DNA of 7,387 bases from contig JAGWFU010000024.1 of the NCBI GenBank assembly GCA_028867845.1, positions 1 through 7,387 of the forward strand, written 5' to 3'. This DNA is from Microcaldota archaeon. GTDB lineage: Archaea; Micrarchaeota; Micrarchaeia; Micrarchaeales; Micrarchaeaceae. The translations under genes were made by a program, and so were the position numbers. This document shows positions 1 to 4,915 of the stretch, piece by piece. The notes beneath the pieces were generated by a model. The model worked only from the letters and a program-made list of their open reading frames with translations, had not been told where the DNA came from and made no database searches. Position 1 is the first letter of the stretch; each line of letters opens with the position of its first letter.

Positions 1-881
1 GCCTCAAGCGAGGCGTAGGAGTCGAACGATGCATCGCCCCCGTACTTCTTGTCCCTCAGTATCTCCAGCTTCCCGGCAGTGGGGAAGACTATGAACTTGG
101 TAAGCTCGAGGACCGGGTTGGCCTCGGCCACTCCGACAGGGCAGTTCGCTCCGTCCATCTTCTTCTTTATCGCCTCCTCCGAATCGTAGATCTTTATGTG
201 GCCGTTGGGCTCCGAGGCGCTCATCTTCTTCCCGTCTCCCCTCAATGATAGTATGACGGGGGTCATTATCTCCATCCTGCTCCTGTATCCCAGCATTGGG
301 TGCAAATCCCTAGCCAGGGCAAACACGTGCCTCTGGTCTATGCCGCCTAGCTGGATGTCAACGTCAAGGTACTGCTCGTCCAACGCCTGCATTATCGGAT
401 ATATGAGCTCGCTAACCTTTGTGTCCTTCATCCTCGTGACTTCCGATGCAGCGCGTGTAGCCCTCTTCTCTGTGATGATGCTCGCTGCCCTCAACACGTC
501 GAATACGTACTTCCTGTCGAACTGGTACGACGACCCGACCACGAAGTTGGGCTTGTGCTTCCACGGCAGCGCAAGCTCTATGCACTTCCTGTAGTACTCC
601 GCCTTTATCTCGTGCTGGTCCCACTTTGTCTTCTGGTCGTCCAGAGATGCGTGGACGTCCGCAAGCAGTATCTTGGTATCTATGCCCGCGGCCTCGAAGT
701 CGAATATCTTCCCGAGCGGGACGAAGTAGCCAAGGTGTACGGGGCCAGTCGGCGCGGTGCCGTAGTACGCTGACAGCTTCTTCTTGCCTGCCATCGAGGC
801 CTTCAGCTCGTCCAGAGTAAGAACCTCTGCCGTGTTCCTGGTCATGAGCTCGAGCCTGTCGTGGCCCTTTCCTGCTGCCAT
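1..881 (-). CDS. tyrS: Tyrosyl-tRNA synthetase (C-terminal end outside window)
   Basis: Class Ic aminoacyl-tRNA synthetase that activates tyrosine with ATP and charges tRNA-Tyr in the cytoplasm. The 293 visible residues start at the ATG at 881 and run off the window edge; family members are roughly 330-370 aa, so about 40-70 residues are missing. The HIGH-type motif is PTGPVHLGY (residues 44-52, HLGY 49-52) and the KMSKS-type loop is KMSAS (219-223). The tyrosine pocket pattern Y161-x3-Q165-x2-D168 has the same spacing as M. jannaschii Y151/Q155/D158, and Y39 matches its Y32. Wording such as YYGTAPTG, YFVP and LGGIDQR resembles the eukaryotic/archaeal form rather than the bacterial one. An AAGGT Shine-Dalgarno (888-892) sits 6 nt before the ATG. 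I translated the whole stretch and found no frameshift. The gene is divergent from tRNA-Leu. Confidence 0.95.
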   Translation of the reverse strand, partial: MAAGKGHDRLELMTRNTAEVLTLDELKASMAGKKKLSAYYGTAPTGPVHLGYFVPLGKIFDFEAAGIDTKILLADVHASLDDQKTKWDQHEIKAEYYRKCIELALPWKHKPNFVVGSSYQFDRKYVFDVLRAASIITEKRATRAASEVTRMKDTKVSELIYPIMQALDEQYLDVDIQLGGIDQRHVFALARDLHPMLGYRSRMEIMTPVILSLRGDGKKMSASEPNGHIKIYDSEEAIKKKMDGANCPVGVAEANPVLELTKFIVFPTAGKLEILRDKKYGGDASFDSYASLE

Positions 882-915
882 CGTATTACCTTAGTTGATG
901 GATTGTCTGGTAAGC

Positions 916-923
916 AATTTAAC
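916..923 (-). promoter_or_regulatory. Probable TATA box of the TyrRS gene
   Basis: On the minus strand this reads GTTAAATT, centred about 38 bp upstream of the TyrRS ATG. A start site about 25 bp downstream would leave a leader of roughly 14 nt carrying the AAGGT ribosome-binding site. Another candidate lies at 981-994, so the assignment is uncertain. Confidence 0.35.
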
Positions 924-980
924 TGTTCACCTGGAACTGGGAGCGATGCCTCGGCGTCACGTCGGGATGACGTCGGGCGA

Positions 981-994
981 AGCTTTATAAAGCT
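981..994. promoter_or_regulatory. Perfect palindrome containing a TATA element
   Basis: AGCTTTATAAAGCT is a perfect 14-bp palindrome with a TTTATAAA core, in the gap between TyrRS (-) and tRNA-Leu (+). Being symmetric it could place TBP in either direction. Just upstream lie two copies of ACGTCGGG (959-966 and 970-977) and an inverted repeat CGTCA (955-959)/TGACG (968-972). These could be an operator, or leader structure if TyrRS transcription begins here. Function is inferred only from the motif. Confidence 0.35.
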
Positions 995-1068
995 ATCGAA
1001 TTTACGAGGGCAAAAGTATATATATTAAGTAAGGTTAATCTCCTGTGCTGCGGCCGATAACGCACAGA

Positions 1069-1074
1069 TATAAA
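1069..1074 (+). promoter_or_regulatory. TATA box of tRNA-Leu
   Basis: TATAAA centred about 30 bp before the tRNA 5' end, the normal spacing for an archaeal tRNA promoter. A second TATA-like run (TATATATATTA, about 1017-1027) and a small inverted repeat (CTGTGC 1043-1048 / GCACAG 1062-1067) lie just upstream. Confidence 0.55.
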
Positions 1075-1100
1075 TGTTGTAAAGTGAGTAATAATGCAGT

Positions 1101-1201
1101 GCAGGGATGGCGGAGCCTGGTCAAACGCGACAGACTCAAGATCTGTTGGCTTAGGCCTACGGGAGTTCAATAACCAGCTTGGACAAATCTCTCTCCCTGC
1201 A
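1101..1201 (+). tRNA. tRNA-Leu(CAA) with a T-loop intron
   Basis: Reads UUG codons. Acceptor stem GCAGGGA (1101-1107) pairs with TCCCTGC (1194-1200), and 1201 is discriminator A; CCA is not encoded. The D stem is GCG/CGC (1110-1112/1126-1128) with the usual GG in the loop at 1119-1120. The anticodon stem ACAGA/TCTGT (1130-1134/1142-1146) closes loop CTCAAGA, giving anticodon CAA at 1137-1139. A 14-nt variable region (1147-1160) forms the long arm expected of tRNA-Leu (GGC 1148-1150/GCC 1155-1157). The T stem GGGAG/CTCTC (1161-1165/1189-1193) encloses 23 nt instead of 7. Removing 1171-1186 restores the canonical T loop TTCAAAT and an 85-nt mature tRNA with discriminator. Type II architecture, anticodon and A73 all agree with Leu. 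Confidence 0.93.
1171..1186 (+). other. 16-nt BHB intron in the T-loop of tRNA-Leu (position 58/59)
   Basis: The precursor folds into a bulge-helix-bulge. The outer helix is GGGA (1161-1164) with TCTC (1188-1191). The 4-bp central helix is GTTC (1165-1168) with GGAC (1181-1184), including one U-G pair. The 3-nt bulges are AAT (1169-1171) and AAA (1185-1187). Cutting after the second base of each bulge removes exactly 16 nt and gives loop TTCAAAT. The inner helix is weak (AA/TT around a 5-nt loop). The motif is the known substrate of the archaeal splicing endonuclease. The exact cut could slide by one or two bases because CAA is repeated at the junctions, but the BHB favours 1171-1186. Confidence 0.85.
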
Positions 1202-1202
1202 C

Positions 1203-1213
1203 TTTTTACTTTT
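1203..1213 (+). terminator. Possible oligo-T terminator after tRNA-Leu
   Basis: T5 (1203-1207) and T4 (1210-1213) immediately after the tRNA. This is a weak archaeal-type terminator that may be leaky, because the next gene starts at 1230 with no clear promoter of its own. Confidence 0.35.
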
Positions 1214-1229
1214 ACGCTCAAGTGATCAA

Positions 1230-1910
1230 ATGGCAAAGAAGAATGTTTCTAGGGGTAAGAAGGGAGGTAGGGGAGCCGCTGCAAAGTCGAAGCTGAGGGA
1301 GTCCAAGATATTCGACATCCCTAACTACGCTCAGACTGAGGAGTTCACAAGCGCCGCTGCGTGCGCGATGATGACGCTCAAGTACCTGAACAAGAACCTG
1401 AAGATGAAGAAGGAGACCGAGTTCCAGATATGGCAGGAGGCGGTCAACGGGAGCGTCTGGCACGGATCCAGGTACGGGCTCGCCTATGCACTGTCAAAGA
1501 GGGGAGCAAGGCCTCAGATAATCAGCAACGCCAAGGACGAGGGCTACGAGAAGAAGCTCGCAGTCTATGAGGGCATAAACCTCGAGACGCTCACGGCATC
1601 GTTCAACGAGATAAGGGGCAAGGCCAAGGGCGCTAAGATAAAGGAGAGCTACGGCATCACCACAGTGAACGCCATAAAGAAGCAGATAAACTCCGGAAAG
1701 ATACCGATAGTGCTGGTCAACGCCAACGTGCTCAACCCCTACCTGGAGGCCTCGCCCCACTGGGTTGTGATAAAGGGCTACGACAAGGACACGTTCTACA
1801 TAAACGACCCCTACTCTGACAGCACCATCACGATGGAGCCGCAGGCGTTCAAGGGCGCGCTCGGGTTCGAGAACGAGTACCACATGATTACTGTAGGCAC
1901 AAGGAAGTAA
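1230..1910 (+). CDS. C39-peptidase-like (papain-fold) protein, likely inactive
   Basis: 226 aa from the ATG at 1230. An upstream TTG in the same frame (1179) lies inside the tRNA and is rejected. GTGATC (1222-1227), complementary to the 16S rRNA 3' end, sits 2 nt before the ATG. Residues 1-25 are a Lys/Arg/Gly-rich tail, with no signal peptide or membrane segment, so the protein is probably cytoplasmic. Residues 27-222 follow the C39-like/DUF3335 layout: the TTDFTCGPAS-like block appears as TEEFTSAAAC (36-45), then HGSRYGLAYAL (78-88), the His block SPHWVVIKGY (175-184) and the Asp/Asn block FYINDPY (189-195). H177 and D193 remain, but the nucleophile position is S41, not Cys; the only Cys is C45. 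I infer loss of Cys-protease activity and perhaps a binding role. Family assignment is from memory of motifs. It may be co-transcribed with tRNA-Leu. Confidence 0.8.
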   Translation: MAKKNVSRGKKGGRGAAAKSKLRESKIFDIPNYAQTEEFTSAAACAMMTLKYLNKNLKMKKETEFQIWQEAVNGSVWHGSRYGLAYALSKRGARPQIISNAKDEGYEKKLAVYEGINLETLTASFNEIRGKAKGAKIKESYGITTVNAIKKQINSGKIPIVLVNANVLNPYLEASPHWVVIKGYDKDTFYINDPYSDSTITMEPQAFKGALGFENEYHMITVGTRK

Positions 1911-1928
1911 GGCTTGTGCTGCCTTCTC

Positions 1929-1936
1929 TTTTTTTT
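1929..1936 (+). terminator. Oligo-T terminator after the C39-like gene
   Basis: T8 run starting 19 bp after the TAA stop, followed by another T-rich stretch. This is a typical archaeal U-tract terminator, with no hairpin needed. Confidence 0.6.
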
Positions 1937-1982
1937 ATTTTAACTTCTACTAAGAGCAGAGGCTATAGACTAGTAACCAATT

Positions 1983-1988
1983 AAAAAA
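1983..1988 (-). terminator. Oligo-T terminator for the zinc-binding protein gene
   Basis: T6 on the minus strand, 12 bp past the TGA stop of the 2001-2378 gene. Together with the T8 at 1929-1936 it separates the two convergent genes. Confidence 0.5.
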
Positions 1989-2000
1989 GAGATGCCAGTA

Positions 2001-2378
2001 TCAGGCGCTCGCGCTGGCCCTCGCTACAAATCTCCTTGCAAGCCTGCTCTTCAGCCTGGACCTCATCGATCCTATGCTTGGCAGGCTCCTCACCATGTTG
2101 CCCCTTGCCATCCTTGAGTAGCATCCGGAGCACACCAGCCTCTTTGCCAGCGGCCTTGAGTACTCATTGTATACTGTGGATGGCATCACGAACTTGTTCT
2201 CCTTCCTGCTCAGCAGCCTGCTGCATACGGAGCACGAGTTCTTCGCAAGGTAAAGGCGGTCGATGTCCTCAGCGCACCTTACGCAGTAGTAGTTGCCTGT
2301 GCTGGCCGCCATCTTCCTGGAGAACTCCCTTACAGGAGTCCCGCATCTCCCACAGTAGTCTTCTATCCCCATCTCCAT
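2001..2378 (-). CDS. Small four-CxxC zinc-binding protein, function unknown
   Basis: 125 aa. Four CxxC pairs: C9-C12, C32-C35, C49-C52 and C83-C86, with gaps of 19, 13 and 30 residues. Eight cysteines in this spacing fit two zinc sites in zinc-ribbon or treble-clef knuckles. The C-terminal third (about 89-125) has many Arg and Ser and would carry positive charge, which suits nucleic-acid or ribosome contact (inference). No membrane segment or signal peptide. Two starts are possible, ATG at 2378 and ATG at 2372 (M3); purine-rich GGGGAAGGGGG precedes the first. I do not recognise a named family. It lies downstream of the Lrp-like regulator on the same strand, but 276 bp away, with its own TATA candidates, so probably a separate unit. 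Confidence 0.8.
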   Translation of the reverse strand: MEMGIEDYCGRCGTPVREFSRKMAASTGNYYCVRCAEDIDRLYLAKNSCSVCSRLLSRKENKFVMPSTVYNEYSRPLAKRLVCSGCYSRMARGNMVRSLPSIGSMRSRLKSRLARRFVARASASA

Positions 2379-2456
2379 CCCCCTTCCCCTGAACCAAACC
2401 CCTATTGCGCCTCATCCACCCAAGCGCAGCCTAGTTCAGATTTATTGCTGCTTGGA

Positions 2457-2466
2457 TAATATATAT
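2457..2466 (-). promoter_or_regulatory. TATA-like box upstream of the zinc-protein gene
   Basis: ATATATATTA on the minus strand, about 80 bp before the ATG at 2378, implying a leader of about 50 nt. The 2379-2654 gap also holds minus-strand TATA-like boxes near 2530-2540 (CTTTAAATAG) and 2647-2652 (TATAAA). I see no convincing gene in this gap on either strand. Confidence 0.35.
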
Positions 2467-2524
2467 GTCCTCGAAGGCCAACGTCGAATGACGCACAAGA
2501 ACTGGAATTAAACGACAATCGTGG

Positions 2525-2541
2525 AAAGCTATTTAAAGCTT
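2525..2541. promoter_or_regulatory. Near-palindromic AAGCTTTAAATA-type promoter element
   Basis: Plus strand AAAGCTATTTAAAGCTT; the minus strand reads AAGCTTTAAATAGCTTT. The same word family occurs at 981-994 (AGCTTTATAAAGCT) and at 4567-4580 (AAGCTTTAAATATA) before the histone-like gene. It is therefore probably this organism's combined BRE/TATA pattern. On the plus strand it could only drive a very short ORF (see findings). Confidence 0.35.
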
Positions 2542-2654
2542 GCCTGGCAATTTTTGATTGGTGTGATTGAAATGCCTGGAAACTAAAACTGACATCCAAG
2601 AAGTAACGTCTGAATCTAGTTCTTACTTTAAGCGCTTTTGAATAGTTTATATCC

Positions 2655-3938
2655 TTAGTACTGCGTTAGCTGCCTCTGGGGCACAGCCTTGTTCCTCACC
2701 AGGTTCTCGAAGTGCGGGGAGTAGTCGTTGTCAAATCTCCTGTAGCAGAACTCCCCCAGGATTATTGAGGTTATCATGAAGGTCTCGAACTCGAAGCCCC
2801 TCACTGTCTGGGATATCCTGGATGTTATAGCCTCTACGCTGTCGCCCTTGAACACGGGCACCAGCGCGAAGACGCCGTCCGGGTTGACTATGTCGCCCAG
2901 CATCGTGTACTTGTTTATCGGATGCTCTGTATAGGCGACCACGTTGGATCTCCAATCGTTCCTTGTCCTCTCCGCCTCCTTGACGTCCTTCCTGACCATC
3001 AGGATCAGGCCGTTGTAGAGCACAGGCAGTGCTGTTACGTTTATCGTTATCCGCCTAAGCATCCCGGACTTTCTGAGCTTCAGGTAGGAGTGCTGGGCGC
3101 TCCCTTTGTTGAGGCCGTGCTTGAGGTCTATGCTCGAGAACTTGCCCGCGCCGTTCCTGCTCAGCTCCCTCATGGTCACGTAATCCCTGTAGAATATCTC
3201 GCCGGCTGCGGGCCTGGGCCTATCCTTTGTCCTCTGCCATACCTTGTCCCTCAGTATCTTGTCGAAGAATATCTCCCTTAGCGGCATCAGGCCGTAGAGG
3301 GTGTAGACCAGCTTTATCTCCCATACCGCAGGATACTTAGTGAGCGAGCCGGTCCTGAGCGCGTCCACTCGCTCGTACACCGCCTTCCTGAGGTCGGTCT
3401 CCACCACTATGTACAGCATAAGGTCGTAGTTCCCCTTGAGCGTGGCGCAGAGCTGCACTATGGGCTGGCCCTCGAACGCCTCCCTCATCTCGGTTACAGT
3501 TGGTATCTCCTTGTCGAACTTTATCAGCACCACGAACTCTGTGTAGCCCAATCTGGCCAGGTCAAGCTCAGCCGTGTATTTTATGCCGTACTTGTGCTCC
3601 AGCCTTGATATCTGGTACTTCGTCGCTGATGGCGAGAGCCCTATGCGCTCGCCCACAGCCTTGTAGCCTATCCTGCCGTTCATGCTCAGGTTCATCAGTA
3701 TCGCGTTCTCGTGCCTGCCTACTGCCGCTTTCTGCGCCTCTATGGCCTCGCTGGCCTCCTCCAGGCTGATCTTCTGCACAGCCTCCTCCCTTGCTATTGC
3801 CCTCGCCACGTCCTGCGGCTTGGGCTGCCTGTGCCTTGCGGGAACCATTATGCCCCCTTCCGTTATCCAGCCTATGTAGCGAGTTATCTTCCTGGACCTG
3901 CCTATGCCCGCGTCGTACCTGCTCGTGGCCTCGAACAC
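2655..3938 (-). CDS. Tandem Lrp/AsnC-like transcription regulator with transposase-like N-terminus
   Basis: 427 aa from GTG at 3938, preceded by AGAGGT (3944-3949) at 5-nt spacing. Residues 1-30 (FEATSRYD, RSRKITRYIGWITEGG) resemble the N-terminal segment of archaeal IS4-like transposases. Residues 76-117 form a winged helix of AsnC type (NGRIGYKAVGERIGLSPSAT then KYQISRLEHKYG), followed by LARLGYTEFVVLIK and an effector-domain-like region to about 215, including GNYDLMLYIVVE. A second HTH-like unit (about 247-296, ending HSYLKLRKSGMLRR) and a second effector-like part (about 300-405) repeat the layout. It is probably a DNA-binding regulator whose two units mimic an Lrp dimer; its ligand is unknown. 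Between the N-terminal part and the HTH lies a charged helical linker (about 42-75). The upstream in-frame ORF (3972-4037) and stop are odd. No clear terminator follows the TAA. Confidence 0.8.
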   Translation of the reverse strand: MFEATSRYDAGIGRSRKITRYIGWITEGGIMVPARHRQPKPQDVARAIAREEAVQKISLEEASEAIEAQKAAVGRHENAILMNLSMNGRIGYKAVGERIGLSPSATKYQISRLEHKYGIKYTAELDLARLGYTEFVVLIKFDKEIPTVTEMREAFEGQPIVQLCATLKGNYDLMLYIVVETDLRKAVYERVDALRTGSLTKYPAVWEIKLVYTLYGLMPLREIFFDKILRDKVWQRTKDRPRPAAGEIFYRDYVTMRELSRNGAGKFSSIDLKHGLNKGSAQHSYLKLRKSGMLRRITINVTALPVLYNGLILMVRKDVKEAERTRNDWRSNVVAYTEHPINKYTMLGDIVNPDGVFALVPVFKGDSVEAITSRISQTVRGFEFETFMITSIILGEFCYRRFDNDYSPHFENLVRNKAVPQRQLTQY

Positions 3939-3971
3939 CGAGTACCTCTTGTTGAGGAATTTAATCTCAAG

Positions 3972-4037
3972 TTAGGAGCCGTACTCTCGCTTCAGTACCT
4001 CTAGGGTCGCCCTTACCGCAGCGGGGATCTCCACCAT
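3972..4037 (-). CDS. 21-codon ORF in frame with, and cut off by TAA from, the Lrp-like gene
   Basis: ATG at 4037 opens 21 codons (MVEIPAAV... ending KREYGS) that end at TAA (3972-3974). The next 11 codons after the TAA (LEIKFLNKRYS) stay in the same frame and lead straight into GTG 3938 of the regulator. Both pieces look like one N-terminal segment of transposase type. A TATA box lies 25 bp before the ATG, which predicts a leaderless message beginning at this codon. It could be a leader ORF, a mutated N-terminus with restart at GTG 3938, or a sequencing error. No shift between the two parts is needed to join them. Confidence 0.45.
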   Translation of the reverse strand: MVEIPAAVRATLEVLKREYGS

Positions 4038-4055
4038 AAGTGGATTCTGTATGTG

Positions 4056-4066
4056 TATATATTTAA
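4056..4066 (-). promoter_or_regulatory. TATA box for the regulator transcript (leaderless at 4037)
   Basis: TTAAATATATA on the minus strand, centred about 25 bp before the ATG at 4037, so transcription would start at or within a base or two of that ATG. This is the best-placed promoter for the Lrp-like gene. Confidence 0.6.
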
Positions 4067-4330
4067 GCCTTTTGTTATTTTTCTTGATTTTATCTTGGTA
4101 TTAATTCAGCATTTTACGCCGTTATAGATGGGTATTATTATCTGATATGACCTATTTTATGACACTAATAGTAATATTAATACCGATTGAAGATATCGGT
4201 TTAGCATTACATGCCATATCATATCAGCCAACTATATATACCAGGTCAGTCATATATTATCTGTTGGTTGCGGATGGCGGATGTTAACCTGAAGCCAGTA
4301 GTTAAGTGTCTTAAGATACACTACAATCCC
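4067..4330. other. AT-rich stretch with nested inverted repeats, no clear gene
   Basis: Base composition is much richer in A+T than the flanking genes. Inverted repeats: GGTATTAAT (4097-4105)/ATTAATACC (4176-4184); CTGATATGA (4142-4150)/TCATATCAG (4219-4227); ACCGAT (4182-4187)/ATCGGT (4195-4200). TATA-like runs occur near 4231-4240 and 4251-4257. A plus-strand reading frame from 4274 (start MADVNLKPVV) lacks coding character. The stretch may be regulatory DNA, an unrecognised RNA or decayed sequence; I cannot tell which. Confidence 0.4.
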
Positions 4331-4361
4331 AACCATACCCACCTAAATAAATCCCATCCTA

Positions 4362-4386
4362 GGCGCATGGCAAAGGGCCATGCGTC
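4362..4386 (-). terminator. Terminator-like hairpin (copy 1 of a recurring hairpin)
   Basis: GGCGCATGGC (4362-4371) pairs with GCCATGCGTC (4377-4386), 10 bp with one G-U pair, loop AAAGG. On the minus strand it starts at the TGA of the small ORF 4385-4489 and is followed by T-rich ATTTATTT (4345-4352). A close relative sits at 4916-4937. Confidence 0.4.
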
Positions 4387-4489
4387 ACATTCCCAATTCA
4401 CGTTCTACATCTATCTCATCCTCTTCCCAGAACAGCTGATCAAGAGCCAGCTTGGCCTCTGATTCCTGGCTCAGAATCCCTCCAAGCAA
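4385..4489 (-). CDS. Possible 34-aa acidic small protein
   Basis: TTG at 4489 to TGA at 4385-4387, 34 aa, too short for most gene callers. The sequence begins LGGILSQESEAKLALD and ends WEEDEIDVERELGM, and looks like a genuine amphipathic acidic helix. The frame stays open upstream to a TGA near 4537 without any ATG or GTG. A TTTAAA element (4518-4523) lies about 31 bp before the TTG, and a hairpin follows the stop directly. It could equally be the remnant of a longer gene. No family recognised. Confidence 0.3.
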   Translation of the reverse strand: MLGGILSQESEAKLALDQLFWEEDEIDVERELGM

Positions 4490-4570
4490 ATGGGAGAAGA
4501 CGTTGTCTGGAGATCTGTTTAAATCGTTTCCTGCCGTTTCTCAATTTCTCTTAGAAAAATCCACAAAAGC

Positions 4571-4580
4571 TTTAAATATA
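4571..4580 (+). promoter_or_regulatory. TATA box of the histone-like gene
   Basis: TTTAAATATA preceded by AAAAGC, centred about 40 bp before the ATG at 4615. The predicted start site near 4600 leaves a short leader carrying GGGTGA (4605-4610). Confidence 0.65.
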
Positions 4581-4614
4581 ACCTCCTTCAGAAATCATAT
4601 TGTTGGGTGAGACA

Positions 4615-4902
4615 ATGGGGAGGGGGACAAGAATAGGCGAGACCAGGGTAGAGAGTCCTCAGGGGAGGGCAATATCACGGACGGTCAAGAGCATGACCAT
4701 CCAGGCGCTGCAGGACAGCGACTTCTCGGACGTGCTACAGATAATGGGCACGGACGCGAACGACGGCGCCGCGGGAGTGGCCTTCAAGACCATGGTGGCC
4801 GAGAGGGTGACCGAGTGCGCCATAAGGGCGCTCAAGGAGGCCAAGAGGAGGAGGACCAAGGTCGGGGCCGCAGCGATAATAATAGCGGCGGAGAGGTCGT
4901 AG
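4615..4902 (+). CDS. Small basic protein, candidate histone-fold protein with N-terminal tail
   Basis: 95 aa from ATG 4615, with Shine-Dalgarno GGGTGA 4 nt upstream; the in-frame TTG at 4600 is rejected because it precedes this site. Residues 1-25 are an Arg/Gly/Ser-rich tail (R3, R6, R11, R18, R22, K25). From about 36 the layout fits a histone fold: helix (FSDVLQIMG, 37-45), a loop, a long helix (about 50-77), loop RRRTKV (78-83) like the RKT loop of archaeal histones, then helix GAAAIIIAAERS. From D50 to T81 is 32 residues, the same span as D-to-RKT in HMfB. The usual Asp after RKT is absent. If correct, it would dimerise and wrap or bind DNA. The call rests on pattern only; another small helical DNA-binding protein is possible. 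Confidence 0.5.
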   Translation: MGRGTRIGETRVESPQGRAISRTVKSMTIQALQDSDFSDVLQIMGTDANDGAAGVAFKTMVAERVTECAIRALKEAKRRRTKVGAAAIIIAAERS

Positions 4903-4915
4903 CAATAACGGACGG

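Noticed and set aside
1179..1229. Upstream TTG extension of the C39-like protein
   Set aside because: It starts inside the tRNA-Leu gene. The ATG at 1230 has a GTGATC site and gives a family-like N-terminus.
2402..2599. Minus-strand ORF of 65 aa between the regulator and the zinc protein
   Set aside because: Low-complexity Ser/Phe/Gln-rich sequence in AT-rich DNA. It overlaps promoter-like elements and has no ribosome-binding site.
2562..2613. Possible C/D box small RNA (TGATTGA and two CTGA words)
   Set aside because: The C box does not match RUGAUGA, there is no C' box, and the two CTGA words are only 17 nt apart.
3840..4037. Complete insertion sequence at the head of the regulator
   Set aside because: Only a transposase-like N-terminal segment is present; there is no catalytic domain, terminal inverted repeats or target duplication.
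4211..4462. Plus-strand ORF through the AT-rich stretch (83 aa)
   Set aside because: Composition is unlike a protein, it runs through the hairpin, and its second half is antisense to the better-looking minus-strand small ORF.
4538..4600. Minus-strand frames upstream of the histone-like gene that look protein-like (for example LKEVIFKAFVDFSKRN)
   Set aside because: They overlap the histone-like promoter, have no start codon and end within about 20 codons.
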